Shown here: one piece after another, positions 28,041 to 36,894 of the stretch
How the letters are laid out: every line of letters starts with the position of its first letter
Position numbering within the stretch: the stretch's first letter is position 1
Assembly (NCBI GenBank): GCA_948976265.1
Contig: CARFUA010000001.1
Coordinates: forward strand, 107,743-171,742
Length of the DNA: 64,000 nucleotides
Direction of reading: 5' to 3'
Source: an uncultured Clostridia bacterium
GTDB taxonomy: Bacteria; Bacillota; Clostridia; TANB77; CAG-508
Made by a program: the position numbers and the translations under genes
The notes under the pieces: model-generated
The model's input: only the letters and a program-made list of their open reading frames with translations
What the model was told of the DNA's origin: nothing
The model's database searches: none

Positions 28041-30692
28041 ATGGAAGAAGAATTAAAAAGAATTGAGAAAGAGATTGAGGAAAAAGAATTAGATTTAGCA
28101 ATAAAACGTAACGAAGGTTATACAGATGATTCAAAAGAAGTAAAAGATATCATAGAAGAAAGAGATGCACTTTATCAAAAAAGAAATGAAGTAGCAACAA
28201 CGAGAAAATTGCCAAAAGACCAAAAAACTACTACGAAACAGCCAGAACCACAAAAAAAGGATCCAGCTACAGCACAATCAGAACCTTCTAAACCAGAAGA
28301 GCCAATTATAACAGAAGGAATCCCAAAAGACGAAATCAGAGCTAGAATTGAAAAATATAAAGCTCAGCAAAGAGAAATGTGGGAAATGGGTGCAGACAAC
28401 CTTTCTGATGCAGAAAGAAGAGAATTTGATAGAATCAATAATGTCATGGGAATTTTACAAGAATTATTAAATAAGAATCCAAAATCGGAATTTGTTTCTT
28501 TAGAAGATATTAGTAACATAATACGTGATAACAAACAAAAAATGGAGCTTATGAAAAATGGAAAAAATGTAAATTCGCAAGAAACAGAAAAATTAAATGA
28601 TATTGTAAATGAATTGGAAGATATTTCAAAAGGAAAAGAGGCTTCACAAGAATCACCACAACCTTCCAAACCAGAAGAAGAGCCAATTATAACAGAAGGA
28701 ATCCCAAAAGACGAAATCAGAGCTAGAATTGAAAAATATAAAGCTCAGCAAAAAGAAATGTGGGAAAACAACAACTATGCAGAGGGTGAAAGTGTAATTT
28801 CTAATAAAGATAATAGAGAATATGAGAGAATTAACAATGTTGTAGGAAACTTGGAAGAATGGCTAAAAAAATATCCTAAATCAGAATTTATTCCAGTAGA
28901 AGATATAAACAGCATGATTTACGATTATGAGCAAGAAGTAAAAGATATCTGGAGAGAAGTTTCTGCTAGAGGTGATGGTGCAACAATGGAAGAAAGTAGT
29001 CGTTTAACAAAGTTAAGTGACATTGTAGCAGAATGGAAAGATATTTTGAAAGTAAAAGAAAACGAAGAGCCACAAGCACAGGAAGAAAATAAAAATGAAG
29101 AATTTCAGCCTCCAGTGCCAACAGGAAGTGGCTATGCTGAAGGTGGTTTTCAACCGCCAGCAGTAGTAGAGCCTCAGCTACCAGTTGAGAAATTTCCACA
29201 ACTAGATTTAAAGATTAACAAAAAAACAGGTGAAGCAATTTTAATTCAAAATGGAGATAAAATACATCCATTTGTAACTTATATGGATGCATGGGATTAT
29301 TCAAAAGAGGGACAAGAAAACTGTATTAAAACGATACAAGAAAATGAAGGAATCTCAGATGAAGACAAACGATATTTAGAAAATGTGGATCCAACGATTT
29401 ACAATGCTTATTTAGAGTGGGAAAGAGCTGTTGATCCACAAAATACGAAATATGGAAAATCTGCTGCTGAAATGTATGTAAAAGCAGTTATTGCAAGAGA
29501 GAAAAATTTGGAAGCAAGAAAAGAATTAGAAAATGTTGAAATGCCAGGAAAAGTTACAGTTGATATCGGTTGGCATCCAAGAAGAAAAAATCAAAGACCA
29601 GAAGATGTAGAAAAATTTTCTCTAAAAAATCTTTGGGCATCACGCAAGGCAGATAAAATCTTAAGACATCATGATCCAAAACATATGGATTTAGCAGAGG
29701 TAAAAAGTAATCGAAGGAAATGGGTAGCTTTGGTAGGAACAATTGGCGCATTGCTTACTGGTGGAGCAATTTCTAAATTAGGACCAGGAAAAGATGTACC
29801 AAAAGAACCAACATCAACAGAAACGGAACTTAATGTTGGTAAAGAAAATACAGAAAGTACAGAAAAACCAGATCATAATCCGACCGTCAAAACAGAAGAT
29901 AAAACACAAGACAAAAAGCAAGATAAAAACACACCAGCACAAGACAAGCAAGAACAAACAGATAGAATCTATCCAGGAGATTGTGCAACAATGGAACAAT
30001 ATTCTCAAACATTTAATAGTTCAGATGCTAAGCAAGCAGATGGTGTCATTACAGATATAAACCAAAAATATGGTGTTAATAAATTAGCGGTTGTAATTGG
30101 TGACCAAATTTATTCAACAGATAAATATTCTGCGGATGAATTATACGAGATGGCACAAAGCAATCCAGAAGCTTCTATGATGGCTCATGTTGACAAAGCA
30201 ATGGAAATGGATGGAAGAATGGTAGTTGAAACCAATGAAAAAGGAAATCCATCACCAATTTATATATATAATGATAATGGAACAGCTAAAACCAGTGATG
30301 GTAGAATTTGGGATGGCGATGTACAATATGGCTGTGGTTGGATGAATATCAAAGATTTGACGAAAGTGCAACAAAATGAAATGAAACAAGAAAATCCAAC
30401 AAAAGTGCAAGAATCACAACAAAAACAAAAGAAACAATCACAATCAAAAGATTCAAAATCAACAATGGAATTTGCAAGTCAAACGCAACAAAATACAAAT
30501 TCACAAGTAGTAAGTGAAACTCCGTCAGCTAAGGAGACACCTGTTAGAGAAGTCAATCATGCCCAAAAAGAGGGAATGTTTGCTGAGGGGGCTAAGAAAG
30601 AGTCTCAAAGAAGCGAAAAAGTTCCAATGGAAAACAGAGGAGAAGACTCAATGTTTGTAGAAGAAGAGATTGATATACGAAGACGGTTTTGA
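28041..30692 (+). CDS. Large charged coiled-coil protein with one membrane segment (883 aa)
   Basis: No family is recognised. The ATG at 28041 is preferred because TGGAGG lies 7 bases upstream; a TTG two codons earlier is too close. There is no signal peptide. The N-terminal half is acidic and coiled-coil-like. It contains a nearly perfect internal duplication: 88 bp at 28299-28386 repeated at 28680-28767, encoding EPIITEGIPKDEIRARIEKY. Near nucleotide 29722 a single hydrophobic helix (VALVGTIGALLTGGAISKLG) precedes a Lys/Gln/Thr-rich low-complexity linker and a C-terminal region. Internal insertion suggests a type II membrane or scaffold protein; this is inference. The third-last codon is CGG (30684), followed by TTT TGA; skipping the C would add GFDMGER before a stop at 30708. 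Confidence 0.75.
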   Translation: MEEELKRIEKEIEEKELDLAIKRNEGYTDDSKEVKDIIEERDALYQKRNEVATTRKLPKDQKTTTKQPEPQKKDPATAQSEPSKPEEPIITEGIPKDEIRARIEKYKAQQREMWEMGADNLSDAERREFDRINNVMGILQELLNKNPKSEFVSLEDISNIIRDNKQKMELMKNGKNVNSQETEKLNDIVNELEDISKGKEASQESPQPSKPEEEPIITEGIPKDEIRARIEKYKAQQKEMWENNNYAEGESVISNKDNREYERINNVVGNLEEWLKKYPKSEFIPVEDINSMIYDYEQEVKDIWREVSARGDGATMEESSRLTKLSDIVAEWKDILKVKENEEPQAQEENKNEEFQPPVPTGSGYAEGGFQPPAVVEPQLPVEKFPQLDLKINKKTGEAILIQNGDKIHPFVTYMDAWDYSKEGQENCIKTIQENEGISDEDKRYLENVDPTIYNAYLEWERAVDPQNTKYGKSAAEMYVKAVIAREKNLEARKELENVEMPGKVTVDIGWHPRRKNQRPEDVEKFSLKNLWASRKADKILRHHDPKHMDLAEVKSNRRKWVALVGTIGALLTGGAISKLGPGKDVPKEPTSTETELNVGKENTESTEKPDHNPTVKTEDKTQDKKQDKNTPAQDKQEQTDRIYPGDCATMEQYSQTFNSSDAKQADGVITDINQKYGVNKLAVVIGDQIYSTDKYSADELYEMAQSNPEASMMAHVDKAMEMDGRMVVETNEKGNPSPIYIYNDNGTAKTSDGRIWDGDVQYGCGWMNIKDLTKVQQNEMKQENPTKVQESQQKQKKQSQSKDSKSTMEFASQTQQNTNSQVVSETPSAKETPVREVNHAQKEGMFAEGAKKESQRSEKVPMENRGEDSMFVEEEIDIRRRF

Positions 30693-30712
30693 TATGGGTG
30701 AAAGATAGTCTG

Positions 30713-30753
30713 AAAGCCAATAATGTAAATTTAATACATTATTGGCTTTTTTT
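30713..30753 (+). terminator. Rho-independent terminator
   Basis: A perfect 15-bp stem (30713-30727 with 30735-30749) has a seven-base loop and is followed by a T-run to 30753. It ends transcription of the 28041 gene. Confidence 0.9.
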
Positions 30754-30816
30754 AATAAGAAAATCATTGTAAAAGGCTATTTTTTAGAAAAAATACCAAA
30801 AATTTACATAAAATAA

Positions 30817-30845
30817 TTGCCAAATTGGAAAAAATGTGTTATAAT
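30817..30845 (+). promoter_or_regulatory. Sigma-A promoter of the 30883 gene
   Basis: TTGCCA (30817-30822), 17 bases, and an extended TGTTATAAT ending at 30845. Its position shows that the coding start must lie downstream, at 30883. Confidence 0.75.
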
Positions 30846-30882
30846 CAAAGTAGAGAGTATAATTTTAAATAGGAGGAATGCT

Positions 30883-31992
30883 ATGGGAAAAATGAATTAT
30901 AGTAAGTGGAGAGATTGGACAGATAAGTTAAATGCAGAAGAGAGCGCACTAAGAAAAAAAGAAAAACCATTTAAGGAAGTAAAAGCGGAAAAAAGAAGAA
31001 TAATGGAAGAATGGAAGAAAAAAGAGCCAGAATCGTATCAAGAGTATCTTGATTATATAGAACAAAAAAAGAAAGATGAGAAAAATAAAAAAGAAAAGAA
31101 AGATAAGAAACCAGGAGCAAATGGAAGCAAAGGACAGAAACCAGAAGCTAAGAATCCAGGAAGCAAAGATGCAGATACAAAGAAAGATGAGAAACCAGGA
31201 GCAAATCAATCCAAAAGACAGAAAGTAAGTTATGAAGGAATTGAAAATGAATATATACATAGTATAAACTACCAATTAAGCGACTGGGAAGTAGTGAAAT
31301 TTGAAGAATTAAAAAAAGATTTAGCTATCACAACAGATGCAAAGAAAAAAGATTCGATTAGATATGAAATGGCTGTAATGTTAGGAAAAGAAAAAGATAT
31401 AACGTTTTCTCAAGATTCAAGTACTACAAAAACAGATGAGAAAGAAGACGAAACAGTTGAGGAAAAACCAACACAAGAGCATTTAGAGAAACCAATTCCA
31501 GAAACAATTGAAGAAATTAAATCAGAATATGAACAAATGCTTGATAGAATAACAGAAGGAAAAGCAGATGATAAATTATATGAGAGATTTTTGAATTTAA
31601 AACAGAAAGCAAAAGATTTGGGATATACTTTAGAAGAAAATCAGGACTCTAAAGGTACTCAAACAAAGAAAAATCCAGACTCAGCAGGCAAATCAAGTAA
31701 GAAAAAAGGTGTTAATTCTTGGAGAGATAAATTTTCAAATTGGAAGAAAAATGTAGGGAAATTTATGGAGAAGATTTTTTCTGTAGAGGATTTAGGAGAA
31801 GATGAATTGATAGAAACAAAGCAAGAAGAAAGTGCTTCGAAAGCAGAATCAGAAGCAAAAACAACTGAAAAAGATCCATTCCAAGTACTTTCAGAAGAAG
31901 AGAAAAAGCAATGTGAAAAGCAAGTTGAGGAAATTTCCAAAGATGTTTCTAAGACTGTTAAAGAGATAAGGGAAAAAGAAAGAAGTAGATAG
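30883..31992 (+). CDS. Lys/Glu-rich cytoplasmic protein, paralogue of 32152 (369 aa)
   Basis: No known family. The ATG at 30883 follows TAGGAGGAATGCT; the open frame extends upstream, but that part overlaps the promoter. The product is very charged and has no membrane helix. It starts GKMNYSKWRDWTDKLN, continues with Lys-rich low complexity, then a block near nucleotide 31230 (YEGIENEYIHSINYQLSDWE) and another near 31495 (PIPETIEEIKSEYEQML). Both blocks recur in the protein at 32152, so the two derive from a duplication in which the promoter was also copied. It is flanked by its own promoter and terminator. Role unknown; a structural or regulatory scaffold is possible. Confidence 0.7.
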   Translation: MGKMNYSKWRDWTDKLNAEESALRKKEKPFKEVKAEKRRIMEEWKKKEPESYQEYLDYIEQKKKDEKNKKEKKDKKPGANGSKGQKPEAKNPGSKDADTKKDEKPGANQSKRQKVSYEGIENEYIHSINYQLSDWEVVKFEELKKDLAITTDAKKKDSIRYEMAVMLGKEKDITFSQDSSTTKTDEKEDETVEEKPTQEHLEKPIPETIEEIKSEYEQMLDRITEGKADDKLYERFLNLKQKAKDLGYTLEENQDSKGTQTKKNPDSAGKSSKKKGVNSWRDKFSNWKKNVGKFMEKIFSVEDLGEDELIETKQEESASKAESEAKTTEKDPFQVLSEEEKKQCEKQVEEISKDVSKTVKEIREKERSR

Positions 31993-31999
31993 AAATTAG

Positions 32000-32032
32000 A
32001 AAACCAGAAGTAAAGTTTGCTTCTGGTTTTTT
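32000..32032 (+). terminator. Rho-independent terminator
   Basis: AAAACCAGAAG (32000-32010) pairs with CTTCTGGTTTT (32020-32030), followed by TT. It sits eight bases after the 30883 gene. Confidence 0.85.
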
Positions 32033-32081
32033 GAAAAGTTGGGAAAATTAGTAATTAAAGCATTAATTTTACATAAAAAGG

Positions 32082-32110
32082 TTGCATAATTGTTGGAAAT
32101 ATGGTATAAT
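32082..32110 (+). promoter_or_regulatory. Sigma-A promoter of the 32152 gene
   Basis: TTGCAT (32082-32087), 17 bases, and TATAAT (32105-32110) with an extended -10 TGG. The leader to the ATG is very similar to that of the 30883 gene. Confidence 0.75.
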
Positions 32111-32151
32111 GTAATTAATTGGAAATATAATTTTAATTAGGAGGAATTAAG

Positions 32152-33561
32152 ATGGGATTTAATTATGTAGGAATCGAAAATGAAGATATCATGTATGGCA
32201 CCAATTCCCAATTAGAAGATTATGAAATAGATGAATTTGCAAGATTAAAAAAAGCGTTGATAATAACAGCTGATTTAGACAAAAAGAATGAAATTAGACA
32301 TAAGATGGCTGTTTTATTAGGCATGGAAAATGCAGAAAAATATCGCGAAGATTCAAGTGCAGAAGCAGTAGAACAACAAGGAGTCGAAGAAGAAAAGAAG
32401 GAAGAAGTAACTAAAACAGAAGCAAAACCGATACCAGATACCATTGAAGGAATCCTAAGCGAATATGAAGAAATATTGGAAAAAATAAATAAGGGTGAAG
32501 GGACTTCAGAATTATATGAGAGATATTGTTTTTTAAAGCAGAAAGCTGAAGAGTTAGGAAATACAATTGAGGAAGAGGCTGAAGTGGAGTCAGAAGATCC
32601 TAGTTTTGAAGAGGAATTGAAACAACTAAATATAGACTTAGAGACAAATAAAGGAGTTAAGTTTCAATCTTATACAAGACCAGAAATAACACCAGAAGAA
32701 ATGGCGGCGTTATTGGGTGAGGATTTACCAAAACAAGAGACGAAAAAAGGGTGGTTTCAAACGTTTAGTGATAAAATATCTGATTGGAGAAGTTCAAGAT
32801 CAGAAAGAAAATATGAAAATCTAGAGGAAACAGAAACGGGAGTTGTTTCTGACAAAGCAGAAACGGAATTTATTCCTGAAGAAGCAGAAATAGATGTTAT
32901 TCCTGGCAAAGTAGATACAGAAGCTGAGCAATTAATTTCAGCTGAAATAAAAGAAGAGGAAACTGTGGCTGAAACAGGGCTAGCTCAAAAAGAGACAGGA
33001 AAGCAGGATGAGCCTAAGAAATCAGAAGAGGGAACAACAAAAGCAGACGAAATGGATTCACTTTCAGATAAACTGAGAAAAGAAAAAGATATAGAGCTTA
33101 TGGCAAAAAGGATTATGGATCCAGAGGTTGCAAAAATGATAGCCAGAACAATATTGCAAGGAGAAAATGAAAAAGGTCCAGAAAAGAAAGAAGGAGGGAA
33201 CAAGCAGGACAAAAAAGCAATGAATTCTGAAGAAAGAGTAAAACTAAAAAGAGAGGTAAAAAAATTGGTAAAGGAGAATCCAGTTATTGAACATGGAGGT
33301 CGTAAATTTACAGATTTGCCAAGTAGATATATTATAGCAGAGTTGAAGTTAACTGGAAAGTTGGTAACTTTAGAGACGCGAGGAATGGTTACGGATGTAA
33401 CTGGTAAAACTTATTCAATCGCAAAAAATGGAACGATGACAGAAGAAAAACTTTCTACGCAAAAGCAGAATCCTTTTGAAGTAGCTAAAAAAGAGCAAAC
33501 TCAAATTGGGATGGGGGCACGTGGAAGAAGAGTAATAGGAGGAGCAGGAATAGAACATTAA
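32152..33561 (+). CDS. Acidic cytoplasmic protein, paralogue of 30883 (469 aa)
   Basis: No known family. The ATG follows a TAGGAGGAATTAAG site. The protein begins with the block shared with 30883 (YVGIENEDIMYGTNSQLED, then a helical stretch ending in MAVLLGMEN). A second shared block starts near nucleotide 32431 (PIPDTIEGILSEYEEILEKI). The middle is Glu-rich and disordered-looking. The C-terminal part is unique, with a more ordered segment (HGGRKFTDLPSRYIIAELKL) and a GMGARGRRVIGGAG tail. There is no signal peptide or membrane segment. It is monocistronic between its own promoter and a terminator shared with ylbJ. Function unknown. Confidence 0.7.
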   Translation: MGFNYVGIENEDIMYGTNSQLEDYEIDEFARLKKALIITADLDKKNEIRHKMAVLLGMENAEKYREDSSAEAVEQQGVEEEKKEEVTKTEAKPIPDTIEGILSEYEEILEKINKGEGTSELYERYCFLKQKAEELGNTIEEEAEVESEDPSFEEELKQLNIDLETNKGVKFQSYTRPEITPEEMAALLGEDLPKQETKKGWFQTFSDKISDWRSSRSERKYENLEETETGVVSDKAETEFIPEEAEIDVIPGKVDTEAEQLISAEIKEEETVAETGLAQKETGKQDEPKKSEEGTTKADEMDSLSDKLRKEKDIELMAKRIMDPEVAKMIARTILQGENEKGPEKKEGGNKQDKKAMNSEERVKLKREVKKLVKENPVIEHGGRKFTDLPSRYIIAELKLTGKLVTLETRGMVTDVTGKTYSIAKNGTMTEEKLSTQKQNPFEVAKKEQTQIGMGARGRRVIGGAGIEH

Positions 33562-33562
33562 T

Positions 33563-33595
33563 AAAAAGGGAGTGAAGTTAAATTCACTCCTTTTT
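33563..33595. terminator. Bidirectional terminator between the 32152 gene and ylbJ
   Basis: AAAAAGGGAGTGAA pairs with TTCACTCCTTTTT across a six-base loop. It has an A-run on one side and a T-run on the other, so it can serve both converging genes; it touches the ylbJ stop codon. Confidence 0.85.
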
Positions 33596-34589
33596 AGATT
33601 AATAGTAGTGTTAAAAATACGGATAGAATTCCTTGTAAAGTTTTTCCATAGAAATAAGATTTGATAGAAAGCTTTGATTTAGCGATAATCGAAAAAACTT
33701 GTAACAGTACGGAAAGTCCTCCAAAGCCTAATAGGAAACTACAAGTTAAAAGGCAAGGGACTGGAAATGCAAGATAAGCAGTGCTGGCAACTTGGATTCC
33801 GTTGGTGAGTTCAATGATGCCTGTTAGGATACTAAGTGAAAGGTCATAAGGGATACCGAATTTTGCTAGAAAATAAGCAAGATTTGTTAAAATTTCAAGA
33901 CTTGACAAAATCGATACAACGACAGAAAATAATACAACAAATCCGCCAATTAATAAAATAGTAGAAATGGATTTTTTGATGGCATCACCTAAAATTTCTC
34001 CTAAGTTAGAAACACGAATGAGTTCTTTGCTTTCTGATTTGTAATTGCGAAAAGTAAGGTCGACTTGGTCTCGCTTCCAAAATCGAAAAATAAATCCGAC
34101 GATGAAGGAAGAGAGGATGTGACTAATTAATAGGATTTTTCCGAGTTCTACATTTCCTAAAAGGGAAACTCCAACAGAACCAAGAATAAAGATAGGACCA
34201 GAATTGTTGGTGAAGGCAAGCAATCGTTCGGCTTCGGATTTGGAACAGATTTTGTTATCGTATAAATTACATACGACTTTTGCTCCAACAGGATAACCAC
34301 TGATAATTCCCATGATAATGGCAATGGCGCTTTCTCCTGGTACGTTGAAAACTGGTTTCATGAATTTATTAAGGAATTTGCCAAGAATTTGGACAAAGTT
34401 TGTTCGGCAGAGTAGTTCGGTTGCGATGAAGAAAGGAAATAAGGTTGGAAGTACGGAATTTGCCCAAAGTTTGAGTCCATTTTGAGCGGCTGACAAATTG
34501 GTGCTTGAAAATAAGATTAGGGTTAAGGTAAATAATAAGAATAATACGGTAAAGAAATATTTTTTGATTGATATGACAATAAATCGCAT
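33594..34589 (-). CDS. ylbJ: Sporulation integral membrane protein YlbJ-like
   Basis: This polytopic membrane protein of about 331 residues belongs to the YlbJ/nucleoside-recognition (Gate) family, which is required in Bacillus for a late sporulation step and is typically made in the mother cell. Supporting segments are the N-terminal helix, LKLWANSVLPTLFPFFIATEL, the conserved GIISGYPVGAKVVCNLYD and FTNNSGPIFILGSVG. I chose the ATG at 34589 because GGAGG lies five bases upstream; the in-frame ATG at 34601 has no ribosome binding site. It is a single gene on the opposite strand to its neighbours. Its presence hints at a spore-forming ancestry, but related proteins also occur in non-sporulating Firmicutes. 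Confidence 0.85.
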   Translation of the reverse strand: MRFIVISIKKYFFTVLFLLFTLTLILFSSTNLSAAQNGLKLWANSVLPTLFPFFIATELLCRTNFVQILGKFLNKFMKPVFNVPGESAIAIIMGIISGYPVGAKVVCNLYDNKICSKSEAERLLAFTNNSGPIFILGSVGVSLLGNVELGKILLISHILSSFIVGFIFRFWKRDQVDLTFRNYKSESKELIRVSNLGEILGDAIKKSISTILLIGGFVVLFSVVVSILSSLEILTNLAYFLAKFGIPYDLSLSILTGIIELTNGIQVASTAYLAFPVPCLLTCSFLLGFGGLSVLLQVFSIIAKSKLSIKSYFYGKTLQGILSVFLTLLLI

Positions 34590-34648
34590 AGTTTCCTCCA
34601 TTCTATAGATATATATGCAAGTGAAATTGGAAATAGAACTAGAAAATG

Positions 34649-34712
34649 AATTTTGTGAAAAATTTTCTAAAAAAGTATGGAAAAATTTGGAATTTGTGAT
34701 ATAATAATAAAA
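34649..34712 (+). repeat. 64-bp direct repeat, copy 1 (promoter duplication)
   Basis: This segment matches 35494-35557 at 61 of 64 positions. It ends in an extended -10 (TGATATAAT, 34698-34706) that serves the nucleotidyltransferase gene. The two copies bracket the HEPN/nucleotidyltransferase pair. Confidence 0.9.
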
Positions 34713-34733
34713 AATTATGAAGGGAATAAAAAT

Positions 34734-35078
34734 ATGCTAAGTAGAATAAAAAATATTCTAGAGGAGTATGTTGCAGGCTTGAATGAAATAATAGGTGCTG
34801 ATTTAAAACAAGTTATATTATATGGTTCCTATGCTAGAGGAGAGCAAAAGCAAGATGAGGAAATTAGTGATATTGATATTATGATTTTAGTGGATGCAGA
34901 TGCTGATGAGATAAAAAAATTAGAAAAGCGTGTACTTGATTATAGTTATGATTTAGATTTGAAATATGATATTTTGTTATCTCCTATGATTGAAAATGTG
35001 GATGACTATAATAGTAGAATTAATTATATAACCTTTTATAAAAATGTAAAAGAAGAAGGGGTTTTGATAAGTGAATAA
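34734..35078 (+). CDS. mntA: Nucleotidyltransferase (MntA-like antitoxin)
   Basis: A 114-residue minimal nucleotidyltransferase, the usual partner of HEPN toxins; in characterised pairs it adds AMP to the toxin and so neutralises it. The catalytic signature is clear: GSYARGE, then SDIDIMIL with the two metal-binding Asp, and a later Asp in KYDILL. The ATG at 34734 follows GAAGGG; the open frame begins at 34677, but that part is promoter sequence. Its end overlaps the start of the HEPN gene by 8 bases, so the pair is translationally coupled. The gene symbol rests on family similarity only. Confidence 0.8.
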   Translation: MLSRIKNILEEYVAGLNEIIGADLKQVILYGSYARGEQKQDEEISDIDIMILVDADADEIKKLEKRVLDYSYDLDLKYDILLSPMIENVDDYNSRINYITFYKNVKEEGVLISE

Positions 35079-35472
35079 AGAAGAAATCGAAACATTAGTA
35101 AAATATAGATTAGAACAAGCAAAAGAAAATCTAGAAGAAGCAGAAGTACTTTTTCAAATAAACAAATTTAAAGGAGCTAGTAATAGGGCATATTATGCAA
35201 TTTTTCATGCGATTAAAGCAATATTAGCATTAGAACAGATTGATTTTAAAAAACATTCTTCTGTGATTGCTTATTTTAATAAAGAATATATTAATACGAA
35301 TGTTTTTCCAAAAGAAATAGGAAAGAGAGTAAGTGAGGCTAGATTTTTTAGAGAAAAGAGTGATTATGTAGATTTTTATATTGTAACAAAAGAGGAATGT
35401 GAAAGACAAATTGAAACGGCTAGATTATTGATAGAGAAAGTTGAAATTTATATTAATGAAAAGGAAGTATAA
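35071..35472 (+). CDS. hepT: HEPN domain protein (HepT-like toxin)
   Basis: A 133-residue all-helical HEPN protein. The motif SNRAYYAIFHAIKAIL is characteristic of the family, with FFREKSDYVDF near the C-terminus. In related systems the HEPN partner is an RNase or is held inactive by AMPylation; whether this one retains nuclease activity cannot be read here. It starts at GTG after an AGAAGGGG site and overlaps the upstream nucleotidyltransferase gene. The pair together forms a toxin-antitoxin module inserted between ylbJ and pyrH. Confidence 0.8.
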   Translation: MNKEEIETLVKYRLEQAKENLEEAEVLFQINKFKGASNRAYYAIFHAIKAILALEQIDFKKHSSVIAYFNKEYINTNVFPKEIGKRVSEARFFREKSDYVDFYIVTKEECERQIETARLLIEKVEIYINEKEV

Positions 35473-35493
35473 AATAATTTTGTAGTTCCTTTT

Positions 35494-35557
35494 AATTTTG
35501 TGAAAAATTTTCTAAAAAAGTATGGAAAAATTTCGAATTTGTGATACAATAGTAAAA
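35494..35557 (+). repeat. 64-bp direct repeat, copy 2 (pyrH promoter)
   Basis: This matches 34649-34712 at 61 of 64 positions; the differences are at 35534, 35547 and 35552. The -10 here is TACAAT with an extended TG. It lies immediately upstream of pyrH and is presumably the promoter of the pyrH cluster. Confidence 0.9.
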
Positions 35558-35586
35558 GTTAAAATAGAATAAAAGGAGAATTGGAT

Positions 35587-36291
35587 ATGTTAGCTTATAA
35601 GAGAGTGTTACTAAAGCTAAGTGGAGAGGCTATGTCGGGAGATGTTGGGCATGGAATTGACCCAGATGTTGTGGGGGCAATTTGTGACCAAATAAAGATA
35701 GTCTTGGATATGGGAGTTCAGATGTCGATTGTTGTTGGAGGTGGAAATTTCTGGCGAGGTGCTAGAAATGGGCATAAAATGGTTCGAACAACGGCAGATT
35801 ATATGGGAATGCTTGCGACTGCGATTAATGGATTGGCTTTACAAGATGCCTTAGAAGCAAGAGGAATTCATACTCGTTTACAAACGGCAATTGAAATGAG
35901 ACAGGTTGCAGAACCATATATTAAAAGAAAGGCTGCGAAACATTTATCGAAGGGAAGAGTGGTTATTTTTGCGTGTGGAACTGGAAATCCATTTTTTTCA
36001 ACCGATACAGCAGCAGCATTAAGAGCGGCAGAAACTGATTCGGAAGTGATATTGCTTGCTAAGACAATTGATGGTGTGTATTCGGCTGATCCAAAGACGG
36101 ATTCGTCTGCTGTCAAGTATGATGAAATTTCTTATATGGATATTTTAAATCAGGATTTAAAGGTGATGGATGCGACAGCAACTTCGCTTTGTAGGGATAA
36201 CAATATACCATTGCAAGTGTTTGCGATTAGTGAGCCAGAAAATATTGTGAAGATTTTGCAAGGGGAAAAAATTGGAACGATTGTAAAATAG
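35587..36291 (+). CDS. pyrH: UMP kinase
   Basis: Bacterial UMP kinase phosphorylates UMP to UDP with ATP in pyrimidine nucleotide synthesis; it is a hexameric cytoplasmic enzyme. The 234-residue protein has the amino-acid-kinase fold signatures KLSGEAM near the N-terminus, [10 protein letters not shown] at about residue 50 and [19 protein letters not shown] at about 128. The ATG at 35587 is favoured by AGGAG eight bases upstream; the in-frame TTG at 35581 is too close. It is the first gene of the conserved pyrH-frr-uppS-cdsA order. Confidence 0.95.
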   Translation: MLAYKRVLLKLSGEAMSGDVGHGIDPDVVGAICDQIKIVLDMGVQMSIVVGGGNFWRGARNGHKMVRTTADYMGMLATAINGLALQDALEARGIHTRLQTAIEMRQVAEPYIKRKAAKHLSKGRVVIFACGTGNPFFSTDTAAALRAAETDSEVILLAKTIDGVYSADPKTDSSAVKYDEISYMDILNQDLKVMDATATSLCRDNNIPLQVFAISEPENIVKILQGEKIGTIVK

Positions 36292-36296
36292 AATAG

Positions 36297-36316
36297 GAAC
36301 ACATAGAATTGTGTTC
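36297..36316 (+). other. Intercistronic hairpin between pyrH and frr
   Basis: GAACACA (36297-36303) pairs with TGTGTTC (36310-36316) around a six-base loop. No T-run follows, so it probably affects mRNA stability rather than termination. Confidence 0.5.
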
Positions 36317-36345
36317 GAAATGATGAAAATAGAAAGGAAAGTGTT

Positions 36346-36888
36346 ATGAAAGAATTAGAAGAGAAGATGCAAAAAACAGTGGAGCGATTAGGAGAAAATT
36401 TTGCAGAAGTGCGTGCTGGTCGTGCGAATCCAGCAATTTTGAATAAGGTGAATGTGGAATATTATGGTGTGCCAACGCCGATTAGTCAAATGGCTGGAAT
36501 TTCTGTGCCAGAGGCGAGAATGATTGTGATTCAGCCTTGGGATATGAATACTTTGAAAGATATTGAAAAGGCAATTCTTGCTTCTGATATTGGGTTAAAT
36601 CCAAATAATGATGGAAAAGTGATTCGTTTGAATTTCCCAGAATTGACAGAGGAAAGAAGAAAAGAATTGGTGAAAGATATTAAGAAAATGGCGGAGGAAT
36701 CGAAGGTTAGTGTTCGTAATATTCGTCGAGATGGGATGGAGAAGGTTAAAGCGGATTTGAAAAATGGTGATATTACAGAGGATGAAAGAACAAAATTAGA
36801 AGATGATGTTCAGAAATTGACGGATAAATTCATTGCGGAGATTGACAAGATGCTAGAAAATAAAGAAAAAGAGATTATGAATATATAA
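36346..36888 (+). CDS. frr: Ribosome recycling factor
   Basis: RRF splits the post-termination ribosome together with EF-G. The 180-residue protein is close to the usual 185 and has the typical start (MEKTVERLGENFAEVRAGRA-like), the NPAILNKVNVEYYGVPTPI segment and the C-terminal helical EERRKELVKDIKKMAEE and VSVRNIRRDGMEKVK. The ATG follows AGAAAGGAAAG. It is the second gene of the cluster, between two small hairpins. Confidence 0.96.
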   Translation: MKELEEKMQKTVERLGENFAEVRAGRANPAILNKVNVEYYGVPTPISQMAGISVPEARMIVIQPWDMNTLKDIEKAILASDIGLNPNNDGKVIRLNFPELTEERRKELVKDIKKMAEESKVSVRNIRRDGMEKVKADLKNGDITEDERTKLEDDVQKLTDKFIAEIDKMLENKEKEIMNI

Positions 36889-36894
36889 TGACGA

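Noticed and set aside
30817..30882. N-terminal extension of the 30883 gene
   Set aside because: The stretch contains the -35 and -10 of its own promoter, and the downstream ATG has a perfect AGGAGG.
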